Below, piece after piece: positions 57,601 to 64,000 of a stretch of 64,000 nucleotides of DNA. This DNA comes from Ligustrum vulgare (taxonomy: Eukaryota > Streptophyta > Magnoliopsida > Lamiales > Oleaceae): NCBI GenBank assembly GCA_963555705.1, contig OY743179.1:23134692-23198691 (forward strand), read 5' to 3'. The notes beneath the pieces are model-generated. The model was given only the letters and a program-made list of their open reading frames with translations. It was not told the DNA's origin and did not search any database. Positions within the stretch are counted from its first letter, which is position 1, and each line of letters begins with the position of its first letter. Made by a program: the position numbers and the translations under genes.

Positions 57601-59502
57601 CTAAAAATGAAAAAATAGGGCGCTATTTTTTTTTTCCTTCCCGCTTTCTTCTTTTCTTCTTCAGAGAAGCCAAAACCAAAACCTAAAAACCTAAAACCTA
57701 AAAACGCTCCCAAGCCAAAGCCGCCAATCTATTTCTTCTTCAAAGCAGATCTTCTTCAGGAAGCTGGAGCTATTGCACGGTGGTGACCCAATCAAGAATT
57801 TTCATTCGTTGTTTTTGGGCTGAGAGGATAATAGGAACCTCGAGTTTTTGCTGGAGGAGAGTTTTCAAGGCATCAATAGCTTCCATTCTCGAGGGTAGTT
57901 GCTGAAATTTTAGGGCAGTTGCTGAAATTTTAGGGCAGTTGCTGAAATTTTGGTCTAAGGTCAGTCATCATCCTTCCCTTCTCCCTGTTTTATTCAGATG
58001 AACGAAAATTTTGAATGTGGTAGCTTTGAATTACTGAACGAAAATTTATTCTGATTGGGATATTTTGATGAGTTATCGAATTTTGAATTCTGATTGGGGT
58101 ATTTTGATAGCTTTGAATTTTGATGAGTTATCGAAAATTTATTCTGATTGCATATATAAATTCCCTCTGCATCTGTTCCAATTAACTTCACGGCTTCCCT
58201 CTCTCTTTATTGTTTCCCCAGTGTCAATCAACCATTTGAATAGAAATGACAGCAACAGTAAAAACCATGATTTTTCCAATGGTGTTACTGAATTTCCATT
58301 GCCAACATTCTCCAGAACTGAGATAACTGCTCTCTGTATTCAATCCACATAGACAATATTTAAGTAAAGCTTATCCTTATTACCTACATTATATGGTAAG
58401 AACTAGTTTTTTGCAAAGACAAGAACAATTATGTCTTTTAAGTAGTGCATAAATTAAATGTAAGTTTTAAAGAATGTCCGTTTTGACTGTCTAAACGATC
58501 TCGAAAGGGCAAAATCCATCATACGTCACGGCGAAGCGGTGAGTCATGTCCGGCTCGTCGAGACCTTTCCGAAAAGTACTTATCGGCCCAAAACGGACGT
58601 CGTATGACCCAGTTATGACCATTTTTTTTCAACTTCTCGGAATTGATAGCCATCATCTGTGTCTTCATACAAAACCACTACCTCAGGCCATTCATATTCT
58701 TGGCAAATAGCTGCAAGAGCTTGAGCTTGAACATGAACTTTTCCTCCTAAATACGCTACAAAATAATTATAATCTTACAAGTTTATTCATGTAAGTATTT
58801 GAAAAAATAATCTCCTTTGCCTATCAATGTAACATCCTTCATCTTTGTATTTCTTGAAATAGAAGGTTTACATGTTTATAATTCATCCTTCAATTTAGGA
58901 GGGAAATGGGAAAGATTTTTCCTTTTAAAGCTATATTTAAGTGCGAAATGAATTTGGAGGGTCAGTTACTAAGCATATGAAAATCAAGTTTTTGAGATTT
59001 ACATTCTACCGAACAGATTTTAACTCGTTCGTATCGTATGGAATTTTGAAGACTCGCGTTCTTTAAAAAAAAAAAAATTCTTACTACAATAAAACAAGAC
59101 TCGATAAAATAAGACTATAAAGAAGAGGATCAAAGCAGGGGTAAGGATACATAGTGAAAGTATTTAGTCATTTTAATTAAGAATGAAATAATTAAGGTGA
59201 TGGACCACAGGGCATGATTATTCTGGGGACTGGGATAGTATATCATATTCATATAATGTGTAAAAGCCACATCGAGGAAAGCGACAACAAGTTATTTATA
59301 CAAGGTTCCATATTCGCCACCACAGCCATAATCGCAAAAGACGACAATAACTCTTGATTTCAATTTTTTCTGTTGTTATTATACTTCTATTGGCAATACA
59401 TGATTAGAGATTAATCCATATTTCTGTTGTTTAAATATAATCATTTTTTCTTTACTCTTTTTACTATATTTATAACAGGTTATATCTTGTTGGTGTATTA
59501 TC
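57601..59502 (+). other. CACTA leader region
   Basis: No clear gene. The pyrimidine-rich start (57630-57665), a repeated CTAAAAACCTAAAACC and GAAATTTTAGGGCAGTTGCT (three times near 57905-57950) suggest 5' UTR or promoter. A small inverted-repeat unit lies at 58477-58602. The transcription start is unknown. Confidence 0.5.
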
Positions 59503-62500
59503 ATGGATAAAGATTGGGTTCATCTACCAAGGTTATTTTATCTCCTTAGTTTTAGAAATTTTTAAAATGAGCCAATAAATGCATTTAGAGGATTTATATT
59601 TTGTATTTTTTTAGAGTTTCACAAGCATATCAATATGGTGCAAGAAAGTTTGCAAATATGGTGCAAGCCAATGCGGGAAATCCAGAAAAGGTCTTGTGCC
59701 CCTGTAAATGTTGTAAAAACTTATTCCACCAACATTTCGATACAATGTATGGGCATTTGATCATTAATGGGATGGATCCTACTTATACTACATGGGTGTT
59801 TCATGGGGAAAAATTGAATGCAGCTTCATTACCTCATCAAGATAGAGAAAATCTAGAGACTTATAAGATGTATAGGGATGCATTTTTTGAGGATGAAAAT
59901 ATTGGGGAACCCGAGGATGAAAACAGAGAGAGGGACTTTTCTAATTTATATGAGGGCGTTGAAATTCCTCTATACCCTGGTTGCACAAAGTACACAAGGA
60001 TTTCTGCCATCGTTGTCTTATACAAGCTTAAGGCTACACATGGTATATCTGACAACGGTTTCAATGAACTTCTTGATATTATTAGAGATATTCTACCAGA
60101 TGGGAACACCCTTCCAGATTCTTGTAATTCAACGAAAAAGTTATTGAACACTTTTGATCTTGGGTACGAGAAGATACATGCATGCGTTAATGATTGTTGT
60201 TTGTTTAGGAATGATCTAGAAAATTTGGAGACATGTCCAAAATGTGCATCTTCACGATGGAAATTTAATGAACGAACCAAAAAAATTCAAAAGGGGATAC
60301 CTGCAAAGGTTTTGAGATATTTTCCGATTATACCACGATTTAGAAGAATGTTTAGGTCACTTGATAAGGCAAAACAACTAATATGGCACTTAAATCACAA
60401 AAGTCAAGATGGAAAAATGCGTCATCCAGTTGATTCACTAGCTTGGGAGAGAATTGATCAAAAGTGGCCTTGTTTTGCATCAGAACCACGCAATCTTAGG
60501 CTTGGACTTTCATCTGACGGATTTAATCCATTTGGTGACCTAAGTTCTAGGTATAGTTGTTGGCCGGCGATACTAGTTATATATAATCTCCCTCCTTGGA
60601 TATGCATGTCCAAGGAAAATTTGTTGTTAACTTTGTTAATCCCAGGTCCAAAACAACCAGGGAATGATATAGATGTGTACTTACAACCACTCATTGAAGA
60701 CTTAAAGGTGATGTGGAATATTGGTGTTGAAGTATATGATGGATTTACAAAGTCTAAATTCAATTTGAAGGTTGTATTGATGTGGACAATTAATGATTTT
60801 CCGGCTTATGGAAACTTATCAGGATATCCTACAAAAGGCGAAGCAGCTTGTCCAGTATGTGGTTTATCCACATGTGCAAAATGGTTGAAATTTAGTCGAA
60901 AGTTTGCGTACATGGGTCATAGAAGATTTCTTGCATATAATCATCATTATCGATCAAAAGAAGCTTGGTTTGATGGGAATAAGGAATATATGCCTAGTCC
61001 TAAAATATTAACTGGTCGAGAAGTGATGCAGACAATCAAAAATGTTGACAATAATTGGGGGAAAATAGGTAAAAAAAGAAAGAAGAAAAAATCAGATTCT
61101 GATTGGCCATGGAAAAAAAAAATCAATATTCTTTGAGCTACCATATTGGGAGGTTAGCCAGCCATTTCAAGCTATTTTACATTATCTATTTCAAGCTATT
61201 TTACATTATCTATTTTTTTCTAATTTTATAGTATTATTTTACAGACACTACTTTTGCGTCATAATTTGGATGTAATGCACGTTGAGAAGAATGTTTGCGA
61301 GAGCATTCTTGGCACTATTTTGAATGTGAAGGGAAAATCAAAAGATGGGCTTAATTCTCGTAACGATTTGCTCAATATGGGTATTAGAAAGGATCTTCAT
61401 CCAGAATTGAAAGGAAATAGATATTACCTACCCGCAGCATCTTACATGCTATCCAAAAAGGAGAAAGAGTTATTTTGTAAGAGGCTGTTTGATTTAAGAT
61501 TACCTGATGGCTATAGCTCCAACATTTCAAAGTGCATCTCATTAGTAGATAATAAGATTTTAAATTTGAAGTCTCATGATTGTCATGTACTCATACAACA
61601 GTTGTTATCAGTTGCATTAAGAGGACTTCTACCTCCAGGACCAAGAAATGCAATTTTTCGACTATGTGCATTTTTCAATGAAATATGTCAAAGAGTCGTC
61701 GATAAAAATAAATTAGAAAAGCTTGAGGAGGATGTTGCGGTGACTTTGTGTATGCTAGAAAGGTATTTTCCCCCATCTTTTTTTGACATAATGATTCATT
61801 TAACCATCCACCTTGGGCGTGAAGTCCGTATTGGTGGACCTGTACAATATCGTTGGATGTACCCATTTGAGAGGTAACTTAATTTTACACTTTTGTATGT
61901 ATTTATTCAACATTTCTTCTCCTAATTGTTTGTGTATATCATACATATTATGTTTTGAATTTAGGTTTATGAAGACACTTAAGGGATATGTTAGAAATCG
62001 TTCAAGACCCGAGGGTTGTATAGCAGAGCGTTATTTAGCTGATGAATGTACGCATTTTTGTACTGGTTATATGAAACAAGCTGCTGAAGTTGGTGTTCGA
62101 CATACGCGAAATGAGGATTTCGAGAATGAAACAATTATTGATGGACGTACAATTTCGAAAGGAAAGTCAAAAACTTTGAGTCAAGAAATGCTTGAGGTCG
62201 CTCATCGATATGTGTTGTTTAACAGCGATGCAGTTGAACCATATATAACGTAATAGAGTTAGTTAATTTATTTAATAATGATTAATATTTACCCATAAAC
62301 TTATCTATTTTTTTTTTTCATTTAGGATGCATAAGGAGGAGATTAAGAATTCAGATTGTCGTATTGCCAGGAATGAAACTTTATTGCAAATGAGACATAT
62401 AGAGACTTTTACATCTTGGTTTGCTGAAAAAGGCAAACAAGACAGCTGTAACATGTCAAGTACATTGAAGTGGCTTTCACGTCGACCTAGATGTGATGTG

Positions 62501-63232
62501 ATGTCATATTCTGGTTATATTATCAATGGGCATCGATTTCATACAATCGATGTTAGTAGAAGTACACAAAATAGTGGTGTTTCTATTGAAGCACAAACTA
62601 TTTGTCGATCTAGTGTGAAGGACACAAGTCATGTAGTTGGTAAAATTTCTTATTATGGGGTGATAAGAGACATAATTTTACTAGACTATCATAATTTTAA
62701 AGTTCCTGTGTTTCATTGTGATTGGGCAAATATAGATAGTGGAGTCAAGATTGAAGAAGGATTTACGTTGGTAAATCTTCATAGAGGACAACATCAATTT
62801 GAAAGAGATCCATTTATTTTAGCATCACAAGCAAAACAAGTTTTTTATTCTAGAGAAAGCGATACATCTAATTGGTATATTGTACTAAAGGCACCTCCTA
62901 GAGGATTTCATGAATTAGAAAATTTTGATGAAGAAGCTTATACTCCAACCACATTAGATGTATTACAACTTGATATTATTGTTGAAGATGAAGGTTATGT
63001 AAGACATGATTGTGAGGGCATTGATATTGAAAATGGTAATTGTATATCTTCAAGATTCTTTATTAATTAGTTTAATTTTAAATTTATGTGACATTACGTA
63101 GATGCTAATATATCTAATTCCAGTTTGTCTTCCTTTATTTGTAGATATAAATGATGAAAGTTGAGTTTTGTAGATGCTGATGTTCATATAAGTGGCCATA
63201 ACATGACATATCCTGGTGAAGTAAGTTCTCAA

Positions 63233-63277
<45 letters not shown>

Positions 63278-64000
63278 TTCTTTTTGTTTTTGAGTAAATG
63301 TGTTATCTTATTTGTTTAATACAGTCATCTAATCAAGGAAGTAAAAAATTGAAACGAGCTAGAAAGGCTTCAATTGCTGCTGCAACAAGAAAAGGAAATG
63401 AAAGTATAAGAATATCAGAAGGAGGTTCTAATTCTGTTCCAGAAATACAAGAAAATTATTTGCAACATGATGTTGAACTCCAACCTAGCAATACTGAAAA
63501 GGGAAATAAGGGAAGAGGTCGAGCGAAAGTGAATTGTCTCAATAGGGGGAAGGGTGCAAAGTTAACTATAGAGTTTAATGAAAGAGGTCAGCCAATTTGT
63601 AAAGGTTCAAATAAGCTATCGTCATTTCTTGGAACAACTGCAAGAGAACTTATACCAATTACATGGAAAAGTTGGAAAGATATCAACGGAAGTTTTCTTG
63701 ATGACATATGGGATCATGTGCAGGTGACAATAACTTCAATTCACATATTTCACATATATAATTTAAGTGAAATTACTATTAATGATGTGTATTTTGATGC
63801 AGCAAAAGTTTGACGTTGATAATTGTCATAGAAAGTACATCATGCAAAAACTTGGAAAGCATTGGCGAGATCATAGATCTAATGTTCTTAAAGCAATCAA
63901 TAACTTAGGAATGGCAGATGGCATAACAAGAGCTGCTGCTCTCCTCAAGCCCGATAATGTTAATTCAATGGAAGAATGGCAAGCATTTGTCAAAGAACGC
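59503..64000 (+). CDS. CACTA transposase gene (TNP2 / DUF4218 / DUF4216 / transposase_24)
   Basis: Exons by GT-AG sites and matching phase: 59503-59531, 59615-61152, 61245-61873, 61965-62249, 62326-63035, 63174-63220, 63325-63723, 63803 to beyond 64000; about 1,278 codons so far. Domains: N-terminal transposase-associated (MDKDWVHLPR, CPCKCCKN); TNP2 core (LYPGCTKYTRISAIVVLYKL, LRLGLSSDGFNPFGDLSSRY, CPVCGLST, then LLLRHNLDVMHVEKNVCESI); DUF4218 in exons 3-4 (RGLLPPGPRNAIFRLCAFFN); DUF4216 in exon 5 (SGYIINGHRFHTIDVSRSTQ); a basic linker, then a transposase_24 / TNPA-like domain in exons 7-8 (KFDVDNCHRKYIMQKLGKHW). The sole defect is a run of ten A at 61113-61122: one A too many for phase, which truncates the protein unless it is an assembly error. 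Confidence 0.88.
63233..63276. repeat. (TA)n microsatellite in a CACTA intron
   Basis: About 20 TA units in the intron between exons 6 and 7. Confidence 0.9.

Larger units (their letters stand above)
57029..64000 (+). mobile_element. CACTA (En/Spm-type) DNA transposon, left end and transposase
   Basis: It begins with the terminal motif CACTACAACAAAA at 57029, inserted into Copia A. A subterminal hairpin array (57060-57600), a non-coding leader, and a multi-exon transposase gene from 59503 follow. The right end is outside the window, so the 3-bp target duplication (left flank GAG) cannot be checked. CACTA elements move by cut and paste, the transposase acting on the ends and an accessory protein binding subterminal repeats. 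Confidence 0.9.

Noticed and set aside
57224..57713. Open frames of poly-Phe with repeated ANMYAV-type words on the minus strand
   Set aside because: They are translations of the CACTA subterminal hairpins and their A-runs; no coding signal.

Overview
This window is transposon-rich nuclear DNA from a flowering plant, most likely a dicot. It is AT-rich and built almost entirely of nested plant retrotransposons and DNA transposons, with a broken endogenous plant pararetrovirus and one recognisable host gene: a small two-exon PB1-domain protein on the minus strand at 43.3-44.0 kb, with a TATA box. There are no bacterial-type operons, rRNA or tRNA genes, or CRISPR arrays. The species cannot be named from the sequence.

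Layout. (1) 0-17 kb: a plus-strand FAR1-type Mutator (MULE) transposase pseudogene cut into three pieces by two retrotransposons. A Cassandra-like TRIM with 5S-rRNA-derived LTRs lies at 511-3336 (target duplication TGGTG) and carries about 2 kb of unrelated DNA between LTR copies. An 11.6 kb minus-strand Athila-type Gypsy element lies at 4421-16032 (target duplication AGGTG) and carries an internal duplication plus an inverted segment. (2) 17-28.9 kb: decayed intergenic DNA with short tandem repeats, a Copia LTR remnant, a second FAR1-type MULE pseudogene on the minus strand split by a solo Gypsy LTR (TCAAG flanks), and a degenerate minisatellite. (3) 28.9-39.3 kb: a decayed caulimovirid-like endogenous pararetrovirus, interrupted near the end of its polymerase by a small non-autonomous LTR element (31123-34580, target duplication AAAGG). 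Behind it lies an LTR of the same family in opposite orientation joined to a Tat-like gag and a different LTR-like promoter region. (4) 39.3-48.2 kb: mostly non-coding DNA with several Harbinger/Tourist-type MITEs (TTA duplications), one hAT-type non-autonomous element (8-bp duplication) and the PB1 gene. (5) 48.2-64 kb: a five-level nest. Copia element A holds a Tourist MITE and a Gypsy solo LTR. The solo LTR holds Copia element B (target duplication ATTCC), whose interior is full of short hairpins. Copia A is then cut by a CACTA transposon that starts at 57029, carries eleven subterminal hairpins and an eight-exon transposase gene, and runs off the right edge.

Most coding regions are dead, with stops, frameshifts and insertions. 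The nearest to intact are the PB1 gene and the CACTA transposase gene, whose splice phases all agree and which shows a single homopolymer frameshift. The insertion order can be read from target-site duplications: both MULE genes predate the retrotransposons inside them, and Copia A predates the solo LTR, which predates Copia B. A recurring theme is clusters of CG-rich or AT-rich imperfect palindromes in LTR U3 regions, in the CACTA end and inside Copia B.
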